Of a stretch of DNA of 44,379 bases, positions 16,579 through 24,245 are shown piece after piece. Position 1 is the stretch's first letter. Every line of letters starts with the position of its first letter. The stretch lies in contig CAXTHH010000017.1 in assembly GCA_964244065.1 (NCBI GenBank), positions 1 through 44,379 on the forward strand, given 5' to 3'. The translations under genes and the position numbers were made by a program. The stretch is from JASLDZ01 sp964244065. GTDB taxonomy: Bacteria; Pseudomonadota; Alphaproteobacteria; Caulobacterales; Caulobacteraceae. A model generated the notes under the pieces. The model was not told the origin of the DNA, made no database searches, and was given only the letters and a program-made list of their open reading frames with translations.

Positions 16579-18033
16579 TTACTCGCTCACCCGCACGGCC
16601 GCCGTCCAGCCGTCCACGGCGGCGGGGCGCGCCCGGGCGTCGGCGGCGAGCGCCGTCTCCAGCACGCGCGCCGTCTCGGCCAGGTTCAGCACGGGGAAGA
16701 CCCCGCCCGCGCCCGCCCGCTCCGGGTCGCCCGGGGCGAAGCTCCAGTCGCGCATCCAGCGGTCGGCGGGGTTGGGCTGGTCGAGCCCGGTGCGCACCAG
16801 GGAGCCGACCAGGAGGTAGCGGCCGGGCCGCAGGTCGCCCAGCGTGGCCGGGGTGAGGGCGAAGCTCCAGCGGTCGCCGGGGCCCGCCGTCCAGCCGCCC
16901 TCCAGCCGGCCGAAGTCGCGCCAGTCGCGCTCGGGCCGGCAGGTCTCGCCGCGCGACTCGTAGGCGACCAGCTGCGGCTGCAGCGGACCGCTCCACACCG
17001 CGCCCGGGGCGAGGCCCGCCGGGTCCGGCCCCGACCAGCGGGGCGGGGCGCCCGCGCCCGCCGGCCCGCGCCCGCTCGCCGCCTGCCGCGCCGCGCGGCG
17101 GGAGATCGCCACCTGCGCGATCCGCACGCCCTCGTGCGCCGCCAGCACCGGCGCGGCGATCAGCGGCCCGCCCCCGCCCGGTGCGGACAGCGACCGCGCT
17201 CCCCCGACCGCGCCCGGCGTGCGCGTGAACAGCGAGCGCCGCACGCGCCCGTCCGCCAGCCCCGCCTGCAGGAGCTCGGAGGGGGAGGCGCGCAGGCCCT
17301 CGTCGAGCGTGCGCAGGCGCGCGTCCGGCCCCACGGCCACCAGGAACAGCGGGCGGCGGCTCGCGGCCACGTCGGCGCGCCCGCTCGGCAGGTCGTAGAC
17401 GCGCCCGGCGTAGGGGGCGGCGAGGCCGTACACGGCGACGCTGCGGCCCGTCTCGAAGATGCGGGCGAGGGGCGCGGCCATATCCACCACGCCGCTGGTG
17501 CGCGCCTGCGGATTGGCCAGCCACAGGTCGGTGACCACCAGCGAGACGGCGCCCGCGGGCTGGGCGGCGATCTCGGCGAACACGCGGTCCAGCCGGCTCT
17601 CGGCGTTGTCGCAGGCCGCGCCAGGCTTGCAGGCGTAGCTGCCGGGCGCGGCGAGGTCGGCGACCTCGGCGGGCGGCACGGGGTGGATCGCCTCGCCGAA
17701 GCGGCGGAAGCCCACGGTCGTGCGCAGGGCGCCCGCCAGGAGGTCGGGCGAGACCAGGTCCTGCAGCGGGCGCTCGCGCCCCGTGGCGGCGCGCAGGAAG
17801 CCGGACATGCTGCCCGAGCCGTCCACGTACAGCGTCGCGGGGCCCGAGGCGGCCGCCCTGGCCGTGGCGCTCGGCGCGTGCGGCAGGAAGGGGCGGGCCG
17901 CAGCAGGGAAGCAGTCCAGGGGCGAGCCCCCGGCCGTCGCCTCGGGCCGTCGCCGCGGGGCGTCGCAGCCCCCGAGCGTGATGGTCGCCACCAGCCCCGC
18001 CGTCGCCGCCGCGCCCCAGAGACTCCGCCGCAT
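16579..18033 (-). CDS. vWA-like lipoprotein, first gene of the tubulin/actin-like operon
   Basis: This is a 484-residue protein with a lipoprotein signal ending LGGC (Cys23). Asp follows the Cys, the residue that in enterobacteria causes retention in the inner membrane. A von Willebrand A-type metal site is visible: TLYVDGSGSMSGFL (67-80, Asp71-x-Ser-x-Ser), with a second acidic strand SLVVTDLWLANP (164-175). Later regions contain DVAASRRPLFLVAVGPDARL and a second beta-rich domain (about 300-480) ending VLNLAETARVLETAL and DGWTAAVRVSE. vWA domains bind protein partners through Mg. It starts at 18033, 96 bp from a divergent SH3 gene, so the promoter of the operon should lie in that gap. The vWA fold is inferred from the motif; the role is unknown. 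Confidence 0.8.
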   Translation of the reverse strand: MRRSLWGAAATAGLVATITLGGCDAPRRRPEATAGGSPLDCFPAAARPFLPHAPSATARAAASGPATLYVDGSGSMSGFLRAATGRERPLQDLVSPDLLAGALRTTVGFRRFGEAIHPVPPAEVADLAAPGSYACKPGAACDNAESRLDRVFAEIAAQPAGAVSLVVTDLWLANPQARTSGVVDMAAPLARIFETGRSVAVYGLAAPYAGRVYDLPSGRADVAASRRPLFLVAVGPDARLRTLDEGLRASPSELLQAGLADGRVRRSLFTRTPGAVGGARSLSAPGGGGPLIAAPVLAAHEGVRIAQVAISRRAARQAASGRGPAGAGAPPRWSGPDPAGLAPGAVWSGPLQPQLVAYESRGETCRPERDWRDFGRLEGGWTAGPGDRWSFALTPATLGDLRPGRYLLVGSLVRTGLDQPNPADRWMRDWSFAPGDPERAGAGGVFPVLNLAETARVLETALAADARARPAAVDGWTAAVRVSE

Positions 18034-18129
18034 GCGCTCCCGATCCGTGGACCGGGACTATGGGGCGGCGCTCCGCGCGAAGTCCAGCGCGGGCTTGCGC
18101 GGGCGGGGGCGGCTCCTTCACATGCGCCG
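18034..18129. promoter_or_regulatory. Bidirectional intergenic region of the cytoskeleton-like cluster
   Basis: This 96-bp gap separates the divergent starts of the vWA lipoprotein (18033) and the SH3 membrane protein (GTG 18130). It must contain signals for both directions if the starts are right. I do not see a consensus -35/-10 pair with confidence; a GC-rich direct run near 18095-18115 is the only visible feature. Confidence 0.35.
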
Positions 18130-18993
18130 GTGGCGGAGTTCGCGCGCACCTTCGTGCTGAGCATGGGCGGCGGCTCCACGCGCGAGATCGCCTCGCCGGA
18201 GGAGGCCGCGGCCGAGATCGCCGCGGGCGCGCTCCGGCGCGACACCCTGGTGGTCGCCTACGAGGGCGGCCGCGGCCGCAGCCTGCGCGCCGGCGACGCG
18301 CCGGAGCTGCGCCCGCTGTTCGACGCCGGGCTCGGCGCCGGCGCGCCCCGGCCGGAGCCGTCCGAGCCCGTCGCGCCGGCGCCGGCCGACGCCGGCTCGC
18401 CCATGCCGGAGGCGCCCGCCGCCGCGCTGTCAGCCGGGCCTCCGCCGACTGCGGCCAAGGACTCCGCCGCGAAGGCGGCGCCCGGGGCGGCCCGCCGCCG
18501 TGGCCTGGGCTGCGGGCCGACGCTGCTGGTCTGGGTGCTGGCCATGGCGGCGGCCGTCGGGCTGCTGAGCTTCTGCGCCCAGGGCGGCTTCTCGTCGGCG
18601 GAGACGGCCTACGTCACGCGCCCCACGGTGCTCCGCGCCGGTCCATCCGCCGCCGCTCCCGCACGCCGCGACCTGCCCCGCGGCGCGACCGTGCGCGGCG
18701 CGCCGGACCGCCGCGACCGCGGCTGGTTCCGGGCGAGCACGGGCGGTGGCGGCTGGCTGTGGCGGCGCAACCTCTCCGCCCGGCGACGGCCGGCGCTGAC
18801 GGGCGGACCCGCGCCCCGACGGGCGGCGACCTCCGCGCCGCTCCGCGCGGAGGCCGAGGCGGGCGCGCCCGTGGTGGGTCGCGTCGCGCGGGGCGAGGCG
18901 CTCAGCGCCGCCGGCGTCACCGCGAACGGCTGGGTGGAGCTGCGCCTGCCCGGCGGCGGCGTCGGCTACCTGCGTCTGGAGGCGAAGCGCTAG
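18130..18993 (+). CDS. Membrane-anchored protein with GYF-like N-terminus and two SH3-like repeats
   Basis: This is a 287-residue protein starting at the GTG at 18130 (MAEFARTFVLSMGGG). Residues 5-65 resemble a GYF_2-type domain: IASPEEAAAEIAAGALRRDT, then LVVAYEGGRGRSL and APELRPLFDA. A Pro/Ala linker (about 70-115) leads to one membrane helix (TLLVWVLAMAAAVGLLSFCA, about 135-155). Outside it are two bacterial SH3 repeats: 160-215 (AYVTRPTVLRAGPSAA ... GGWLWRRNLS) and 235-287 (APLRAEAEAGAPVVGRVARG ... YLRLEAK). The layout puts the GYF-like part in the cytoplasm and the SH3 pair in the periplasm. It is divergent from the vWA lipoprotein operon and shares its 96-bp upstream gap, so a joint function is plausible but unproven. 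Confidence 0.72.
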   Translation: MAEFARTFVLSMGGGSTREIASPEEAAAEIAAGALRRDTLVVAYEGGRGRSLRAGDAPELRPLFDAGLGAGAPRPEPSEPVAPAPADAGSPMPEAPAAALSAGPPPTAAKDSAAKAAPGAARRRGLGCGPTLLVWVLAMAAAVGLLSFCAQGGFSSAETAYVTRPTVLRAGPSAAAPARRDLPRGATVRGAPDRRDRGWFRASTGGGGWLWRRNLSARRRPALTGGPAPRRAATSAPLRAEAEAGAPVVGRVARGEALSAAGVTANGWVELRLPGGGVGYLRLEAKR

Positions 18994-19068
18994 GCGCGGC
19001 CCCAGGCAGCGGCCCGCACCCCGACGGCCCCGGCGTGTGGCTTCCTGGACCGCAGCCGGGTCGGCGGT

Positions 19069-19145
<77 letters not shown>

Positions 19146-19243
19146 TAGGGAACCGCGGCCGTCTCTAGAGGAGGGCGGCGGTCGCCGCAACGCGCCAGGG
19201 GTCGGGCCGGCGCCGTGCGGAAGGTACAAGGAGCGGGCCCGCC

Positions 19244-19924
19244 ATGCGCAACTCTGTGATCTCCGCCGCGGTCGCGGCGCTCGCGGCCGTGGCTTCCGCC
19301 CCGGCCCGGGCGGACGACCTGCAGGCCTGGCCGACGCTGCAGGCCACCGGCAAGGTGAACGGCAGCGGGCTGGCGGTGTGGGCCGAGGGCCAGGTGCGGT
19401 TCAACGACGACGTCGGCCGCGTGCTGTTCAAGATCGCCCGCCTGGGCGTCGGCAAGGCGTGGGAGGACGGGCACGCGCTCTACGGCGGCTGGGCCTGGTA
19501 CCAGAACGACCCGCTCGGCGGCGCGGAGACCGACGAGCACCGCACCTGGGAGCAACTCGGCTACCCCATCCTGAAGCGCGGGCGGCTGGAGGTGACCGGC
19601 CGCATGCGCCTGGAGCAGCGCTTCCGAGAGGAGGCCCCCGACGTGGCGCATCGCATGCGCCAGCAGGTGCGCGCGCAGTACCGGCTGGGCGCGGCGGGCT
19701 CTCCTGCGCTGGTGGCGCACAGCGAGCTCTTCACCGAGTTCGCCGATACGCGCTGGGGCGTGAAGGCGCGGGCCTACGACCAGGCGCGCACCTTCGGCGG
19801 CGTGCGCCTGCCGCTGGCCAAGAAGGCCAGCCTGGAGACGGGCTACATGGCGCAGACGCTGAACGGCGAGGGCCGGGGCGGGACGAACCACATCTGGTTC
19901 ACCACGCTGGGGTTCGCCTGGTAG
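19244..19924 (+). CDS. DUF2490 family outer-membrane barrel-like protein
   Basis: This is a 226-residue exported protein with a signal peptide MRNSVISAAVAALAAVASAP, cleaved near ARA-DD. The mature part alternates polar and hydrophobic residues in short strands rich in Trp and Tyr (ALYGGWAWYQNDPLGG, RTWEQLGYPILKRGRLEVTG, GRMRLEQRFR, FTEFADTRWGVKARA) and ends in HIWFTTLGFAW with a terminal aromatic residue. This is the pattern of DUF2490, small beta-barrel proteins of unknown function. It starts 98 bp after the tRNA on the opposite strand. The barrel assignment rests on family knowledge and the terminal aromatic. Confidence 0.85.
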   Translation: MRNSVISAAVAALAAVASAPARADDLQAWPTLQATGKVNGSGLAVWAEGQVRFNDDVGRVLFKIARLGVGKAWEDGHALYGGWAWYQNDPLGGAETDEHRTWEQLGYPILKRGRLEVTGRMRLEQRFREEAPDVAHRMRQQVRAQYRLGAAGSPALVAHSELFTEFADTRWGVKARAYDQARTFGGVRLPLAKKASLETGYMAQTLNGEGRGGTNHIWFTTLGFAW

Positions 19925-19928
19925 AGCC

Positions 19929-20912
19929 TCAGGGCAGCAGGGCGGGCTCGCGCACCGGGTCGGGGGCGTTCGGGTCGCCGTAGGTCAGGGCCACGAACAC
20001 GTCCTCCAGGTCCGGCTCCTCGGTGGAGAGGTCCTGGATGGGCACGCCCGCGGCGCGCACGGCGGCCAGCACCGCCTCCACGCCCGCCGTCTCGCTCTTG
20101 AAGGTGACCGCCAGGCGCCCGTCCTTGCGCAGCTTGCTGTCGAAGCCGGGGATGGCGGGCGCGCGCTCCAGCGGCGTCTGCGGCGTGATCACCACCGCGC
20201 GCGTGTCCATGCGGCGCAGGAGGTCGCGGGTGGGCTCGCTGGCGACGACCCGGCCGTGGTTGACGATGGCGATGTGGTCGCACAGCGCCTGCGCCTCCTC
20301 CAGGTAGTGGGTGGTCAAGACCACGGTCACGCCCTGGGCGTTCAGCGTCTGCACGTACGCCCACAGCTGCCGGCGCAGCTCCACGTCCACCCCGGCGGTG
20401 GGCTCGTCGAGGATCAGCACGGGCGGGGCGTGGACCATGGCCTTGGCCACCATCAGCCGCCGCTTCATGCCGCCGGACAGCGAGCGCACGGCGGCGTTCG
20501 CCTTGTCGGCCAGCCCCAGGGCGGCCAGGATCTCGGCGGTGCGGCGCTCGCCCTTGGGCACGCCGTAGAGGCCGGCCTGCACCTCCAGGCTCTCGGCCGG
20601 GGTGAAGAACACGTCGGCCGCGATCTCCTGGGGCACGACGCCGAGCGCGGCGCGGGCGCGGCGGGGGTGCCTGTCGATATCGAGCCCCCAGACCTTCACC
20701 TGGCCCTCGGACTTCCTCACCAGGCCCGCCAGGATGTTGATGAAGGTCGACTTGCCCGCCCCGTTCGGGCCCAGCAGGCCGAAGATCGAGCCCCGCGGGA
20801 TCGCCAGGTCGATGCCTTGCAGCGCCGTCTTGGCCGGCGAGGTCTTGCCCGCGGCGTAGGTCTTCACCAGGCCGGACGCCTCTATGGCGTAGTCGGGCAG
20901 GGGAGTGGTCAT
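19929..20912 (-). CDS. ABC transporter ATP-binding protein (DrrA/NodI type), no permease nearby
   Basis: This is a 327-residue ABC ATPase. The ATG at 20912 (MTTPLPDYAIEASGLVKTYA) is used; the longer frame overlaps the divergent neighbour. Motifs: Walker A LLGPNGAGKST, signature LSGGMKRR, Walker B VLILDEPTAGVD, and the H-loop VLTTHYLEEAQ. The C-terminal extension after 220 (RMDTRAVVITPQTPLERAPA ... LSTEEPDLEDVFVALTYG) is the DUF4162-like tail of multidrug and polysaccharide exporters of the DrrA/NodI class. Such ATPases work with a separate ABC-2 permease, which is not adjacent: the gene converges with DUF2490 and is divergent from a zinc-finger gene. Confidence 0.9.
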   Translation of the reverse strand: MTTPLPDYAIEASGLVKTYAAGKTSPAKTALQGIDLAIPRGSIFGLLGPNGAGKSTFINILAGLVRKSEGQVKVWGLDIDRHPRRARAALGVVPQEIAADVFFTPAESLEVQAGLYGVPKGERRTAEILAALGLADKANAAVRSLSGGMKRRLMVAKAMVHAPPVLILDEPTAGVDVELRRQLWAYVQTLNAQGVTVVLTTHYLEEAQALCDHIAIVNHGRVVASEPTRDLLRRMDTRAVVITPQTPLERAPAIPGFDSKLRKDGRLAVTFKSETAGVEAVLAAVRAAGVPIQDLSTEEPDLEDVFVALTYGDPNAPDPVREPALLP

Positions 20913-21009
20913 GGGCGGCGCGGGTCCGGCGGGCGGCCGCGCTTCACCGGGCGGCGTGGGCGGGGTAGGTAGGCGCTGAACGCCCCCCCGCCAAGCCGGT
21001 CGCCCGCCC

Positions 21010-21270
21010 ATGCACCCCGCGCTCGTCCCCCTCGACACCCGCTCCACGCAGGAGCCGCCGGAGGTGGTGGTGGTCGATACCCACCGCGTGTCCTGCGAGG
21101 GCGTCGGCGGGGCGCTCGGCCATCCGCGCGTCTACATGGAGATGGGGGACAGCCCGTACGTGGAATGCCCCTACTGCGACCGGCGCTTCGTCATGGGCGC
21201 GCACGACCATGGGGAGGACGACCGGCTCGACCCCGCCGCCAACGAGGGGGCGAACGCCTCGCGCCTCTGA
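21010..21270 (+). CDS. CHCC zinc-finger domain protein
   Basis: This is an 86-residue protein with the bacterial zinc-finger pattern related to NDUFS6 of complex I: VSCEGVGGALGHPRVYMEMG followed by YVECPYCDRRFVMG, giving Cys-x(n)-His then Cys-x2-Cys. In alphaproteobacteria these small proteins are widespread single genes. Its start lies about 100 bp from the divergent ABC ATPase. The C-terminal tail (DHGEDDRLDPAANEGANASRL) is acidic and probably disordered. Confidence 0.9.
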   Translation: MHPALVPLDTRSTQEPPEVVVVDTHRVSCEGVGGALGHPRVYMEMGDSPYVECPYCDRRFVMGAHDHGEDDRLDPAANEGANASRL

Positions 21271-21295
21271 CCCTCGCTCCCGACGCTCCGCTCAT

Positions 21296-21385
21296 CCCCG
21301 CGGAGGCGAGGATCTCGAACCGCGTGCGCACCACCTGTTCAGCCTAGACGGTGGGAGATCCCCGCCTTCGGGGGGATGAGCGGAG
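21296..21385. repeat. Intergenic palindrome, type A, copy 3
   Basis: The left arm is ctccgctcatccccgcggag then gcgaggatct (21296-21325 region). The right arm is agatccccgccttcgggggg then atgagcggag (21356-21385). The loop is about 40 bp. It shares the GAGATCCCCGCCTTCG core and the GCTCAT ends with copy 1. It lies between the zinc-finger gene and a small minus-strand ORF. Confidence 0.75.
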
Positions 21386-21387
21386 AG

Positions 21388-21537
21388 CTACCGCTCGGGC
21401 GGGATCTCCGTCGAGCCGTCCTGAGGGTCGTCCCCGGGGTTCGAGGACGCCGGGTTCGGCGCGGTCCTGGGCAGGGAGTCCTCGGAGCGGCCGCTCGGCT
21501 CGAGCGCTTCGGGCGGGATCACGGGTTCGTCGGCCAT
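21388..21537 (-). CDS. Small acidic, proline-rich hypothetical protein
   Basis: A 49-residue reading frame starts at the ATG at 21537: MADEPVIPPEALEPSGRSED, then a Ser/Pro/Asp-rich tail ending GSTEIPPER and TAG at 21388. The composition is that of a disordered tail or small acidic protein. It is on the same strand, 30 bp after the exonuclease gene, and it stops next to the palindrome. There is no strong ribosome-binding site. I do not recognise it. Confidence 0.4.
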   Translation of the reverse strand: MADEPVIPPEALEPSGRSEDSLPRTAPNPASSNPGDDPQDGSTEIPPER

Positions 21538-21567
21538 GGCGGGTGAACGCCGGGCGGCGGGCTCCGT

Positions 21568-22593
21568 TCAGTCGTCCGCCTCGTCGTCGTCATAGCCCAC
21601 CAGGCGCAAGGCGCGGGCGGCGAGGCCGTTGAGCTCGCACCAGCGCACCAGCGCCTCCTCGCGGCCGTGGGTGACCCACACCTCGCCGGGGCGCAGCTCG
21701 GTGACGGTGGCGCAGAGCTCGTCCCAGTCGGCGTGGTCGCTGATCACCAGCGGCAGCTCCACGCCGCGCTGGCGGGCGCGGGCGCGCACCGTCATCCAGC
21801 CCGACGCGAAGGCGGGCACGGGGTCGGCGAAGCGGCGCGCCCAGCGGTCCTGCACCGCGGAGGGCGGGGCGATGGCCACCTCGCCCGCGAGCTCCCCGCC
21901 CTTGACGCGCCGGCCCTCCTCCGTGGCCGGGGCGAGCGGGCCGAGGTCGACGCCCCGGCGCGCGTAGAGGGCGTTCAGCTTCAGCAGCGCGCCGTGGACG
22001 TAGATCGTGCGGTCGTGCCCGGCCCGGCGCAGCTCGGCGATCACGCGCTGCGCCTTGCCGAGGGCGTAGGCGCCGACCAGGTGCGCGCGCTCGGGGAACT
22101 GGGCCAGCGAGCGGGTGAGCTTGGCGATTTCGTGCTCGCTCGGCGGGTGGCGGAACACGGGCAGGCCGAAGGTGGCCTCGGTGACGAACACGTCGCAGGG
22201 CACGGGTTCGAAGGGCGCGCAGGTGGGGTCGGCGCGGCGCTTGTAGTCGCCGGAGACCACGATGGTCAGGCCGCGCCAGCGCACCACCGCCTGCGCCGAG
22301 CCGAGCACGTGACCGGCGGGGACCAGCGTGACGTCCACCCCGTCGCGCGACAGCGTCTGGCCGTAGGCGACCGGCGCGCGCGCGGCGGCGAAGTCCTCGC
22401 CGTAGCGCACCGCCATGATGTCCAGCGTCTCGGGCGTGGCCACCACCGTGCCGTGGCCGGAGCGGGCGTGATCGGCGTGCCCGTGCGTGATCACCGCCCG
22501 GTCCACGGGCCTGACCGGGTCGATGTAGAAGTCGCCCGGCGCGCAGTAGAGGCCCTCCGGCTTGGGGCACAGCAGCTGTTCGGGCTTGAGCAC
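21568..22593 (-). CDS. DNA-ligase-associated exonuclease (metallo-beta-lactamase fold)
   Basis: This is a 341-residue protein of the metallo-beta-lactamase/beta-CASP class. The metal motif THGHADHAR appears at about 36-44, further histidines in PAGHVLGSAQ and the Asp in SGDYKRR. The C-terminal ISDHADWDELCATVTELRPG and VWVTHGREEALVRW are typical of the ligase-associated DNA-damage-response exonuclease family. In many bacteria this gene sits with an ATP-dependent ligase and an Lhr-type helicase; neither is adjacent here. The start MLKPEQLLCPKPEGLYC is family-like. The family is well supported; activity is inferred. Confidence 0.88.
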   Translation of the reverse strand: MLKPEQLLCPKPEGLYCAPGDFYIDPVRPVDRAVITHGHADHARSGHGTVVATPETLDIMAVRYGEDFAAARAPVAYGQTLSRDGVDVTLVPAGHVLGSAQAVVRWRGLTIVVSGDYKRRADPTCAPFEPVPCDVFVTEATFGLPVFRHPPSEHEIAKLTRSLAQFPERAHLVGAYALGKAQRVIAELRRAGHDRTIYVHGALLKLNALYARRGVDLGPLAPATEEGRRVKGGELAGEVAIAPPSAVQDRWARRFADPVPAFASGWMTVRARARQRGVELPLVISDHADWDELCATVTELRPGEVWVTHGREEALVRWCELNGLAARALRLVGYDDDEADD

Positions 22594-22627
22594 GCAGGCG
22601 CAACGGCCGGGCTGGCCGGGTGGATGC

Positions 22628-22957
22628 CTAGTCGGGTCGCGCCAATGCCCGGGCCAGCGGCGCGGCGCGCGCCAAGGCGTCGGACAGGGCGCCCGCGTCG
22701 CACTCCGGATGGGCCGTGCGCGCGGCGGCGAAGCCGGCGTTGAAGCGGGCGGTGAGCTGCAGGCGGCGCTCCGGGTCCACCCTCTCCTGGCGGAGCACGG
22801 CGGCCATGCGGTCCCGCCACAGCCCGTCCCTGGACCCGCGACACGCCTGACGCAGGGCGTGCGCCTCGCCGAGCGTGTAGGCCAGGTCGGCCAGTTGCGG
22901 TCGCGCCGCCGCCGGGGGCGCTGCCGCCAGCAGGAGGGCGAGCCAGGCGCCGCTCAC
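22628..22957 (-). CDS. TIGR02301 family exported protein
   Basis: This is a 109-residue protein starting at a GTG (22957) that overlaps the nudix stop codon (GTGA). It has a signal-like leader VSGAWLALLLAAAPPAAARP, followed by LADLAYTLGEAHALRQACRG and LWRDRMAAVLRQE, the signature of TIGR02301, a conserved alphaproteobacterial family of unknown function. It has two cysteines (Cys39, and one in HPEC). It is the third gene of the fabI-nudix-TIGR02301 set. Confidence 0.82.
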   Translation of the reverse strand: MSGAWLALLLAAAPPAAARPQLADLAYTLGEAHALRQACRGSRDGLWRDRMAAVLRQERVDPERRLQLTARFNAGFAAARTAHPECDAGALSDALARAAPLARALARPD

Positions 22958-23373
22958 GCCCCGCGCCCCACAAGCTGGGCCGCCGCCTCGATGATCCGCA
23001 CCGTCTCGCTCCACAGCCCCAGGCCGCGCACGTCGGCGAGCGGGTGGAAGCGCGCGTCCACCGCGTCGTCGCCGGCTCGCGGCTCCCCCGCCGTCCAGCG
23101 GGCGGCGTAGTCGATCAGCAGGTAGTGGCTGTCGCCGAACAGCCCGTCCACCACGTCCACGAGGCCCACGAGCGCCGCCTCCACGCCCGTCTCCTCGGCC
23201 AGCTCGCGCAGGGCGGCGTCGGCGGCGCGCTCGTCCCATTCGATGCGGCCGCCGGGCAGGCTCCATTCGCCCCGGCGGGGCGGCTTTCCCCGCCGGATCA
23301 GCAGCACGTCCTCGCCGCGCAGGCAGACCACGCCCACCGCGGCGACAGGGCGGCGCGGCTCCGCGGCGGTCAC
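22954..23373 (-). CDS. NUDIX hydrolase
   Basis: This is a 139-residue MutT-type hydrolase. The Nudix box is intact: GGRIEWDERAADAALRELAE then ETGV, matching G-x5-E-x7-R-E-x2-E-E. The GTG at 23373 overlaps the fabI stop (GTGA), and its own stop overlaps the next GTG. Proteins of this kind hydrolyse nucleoside diphosphates linked to another moiety; the substrate is not predictable. The overlap order suggests a housecleaning enzyme riding on the essential fabI transcript. Confidence 0.9.
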   Translation of the reverse strand: MTAAEPRRPVAAVGVVCLRGEDVLLIRRGKPPRRGEWSLPGGRIEWDERAADAALRELAEETGVEAALVGLVDVVDGLFGDSHYLLIDYAARWTAGEPRAGDDAVDARFHPLADVRGLGLWSETVRIIEAAAQLVGRGA

Positions 23374-24188
23374 GCCTCGGCGGCGCCCTCGTCGGGCAGG
23401 CCGACGATGTGGAAGCCCGCGTCCACGTGCACCACCTCGCCCGTGGTCGAGCGGCCGAGGTCGCTCAGCAGCCACAGGGCGCAGCCGGCCACGCCCTCGG
23501 GCGCCGTGTCCTCGCGCAGGGGCGACCAGGCGCGGCCCTGGCCGATCATGCTCCGCCCGCCGGAGATGCCCGCCAGCGACAGGGTGCGGATGGCCCCCGC
23601 GCTGATGGCGTTCACCCGGACGCGCTTGGGCCCGAGGTCGCGCGCGATGTAGCGGGTGGAGGCCTCCAGCGCCGCCTTGGCCACGCCCATCACGTTGTAG
23701 TTGGGGATCGTGCGCTCGCTGCCGAGGTAGGTCAGCGTGATCAGCGAGCCGCCGTTGGGCATGAGCTCGGCCGCGCGGCGGCTGGCGTCCACGAAGGACC
23801 AGGCGCTGATCTCCATGGACTTCAGGAAGTTGGCCTTGGTGGTGTTCTCCACGAACGAGCCCTTCAGCTCGTTCTTGTCGGAGAAGGCGATGGCGTGGAC
23901 CAGGAAGTCGATGTGGCCGAACGCCTGCTTCACGGCGGAAAACGCCTCGTCCATCGACGTGTCGTCGGTGACCTCGCAGGGCACGAACGTCTTCACGCCC
24001 AGCGCCTCGCCCAGCGGGCGCACGCGGCGTTCCATGGCGTCGATGTAGGTCCAGGCCATCTCGGCGCCCTGGGCGGCGAGCTGGGCGGCGATCGCGTAGG
24101 CGATGGAGTTGTGGTTGGCCACGCCCATGACGACGCCGCGCTTGCCGCGCATCAGCTCGCCACGGGGGAGATCTAGATCGTCGGCCAT
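23370..24188 (-). CDS. fabI: Enoyl-ACP reductase (NADH)
   Basis: This is a 272-residue short-chain-dehydrogenase-fold protein with FabI landmarks: GVANHNSIAYAIA (nucleotide loop), HAIAFSDKNELKG, and the active region TYLGSERTIPNYNVMGVAKA, with the Tyr-x6-Lys pair, then RVRVNAISAGAIRTLSLAGI. It catalyses the last reduction of each fatty acid elongation round. The first gene of an overlapping set with a nudix hydrolase and TIGR02301. In many alphaproteobacteria fabI directly follows fabA-fabB; here those lie 2.7 kb upstream with a toxin-antitoxin pair and two exported proteins between them. Confidence 0.95.
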   Translation of the reverse strand: MADDLDLPRGELMRGKRGVVMGVANHNSIAYAIAAQLAAQGAEMAWTYIDAMERRVRPLGEALGVKTFVPCEVTDDTSMDEAFSAVKQAFGHIDFLVHAIAFSDKNELKGSFVENTTKANFLKSMEISAWSFVDASRRAAELMPNGGSLITLTYLGSERTIPNYNVMGVAKAALEASTRYIARDLGPKRVRVNAISAGAIRTLSLAGISGGRSMIGQGRAWSPLREDTAPEGVAGCALWLLSDLGRSTTGEVVHVDAGFHIVGLPDEGAAEA

Positions 24189-24245
24189 GGGCGCTCCGCT
24201 GCGGTCTGCCGCGTTCCTACCGGGTTTGGCGAAGGCGGGCCACGC

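Noticed and set aside
15808..18129. A plus-strand frame running into the SH3 protein
   Set aside because: Only the part from the GTG at 18130 has recognisable domains. The preceding part is antisense to the membrane and vWA genes.
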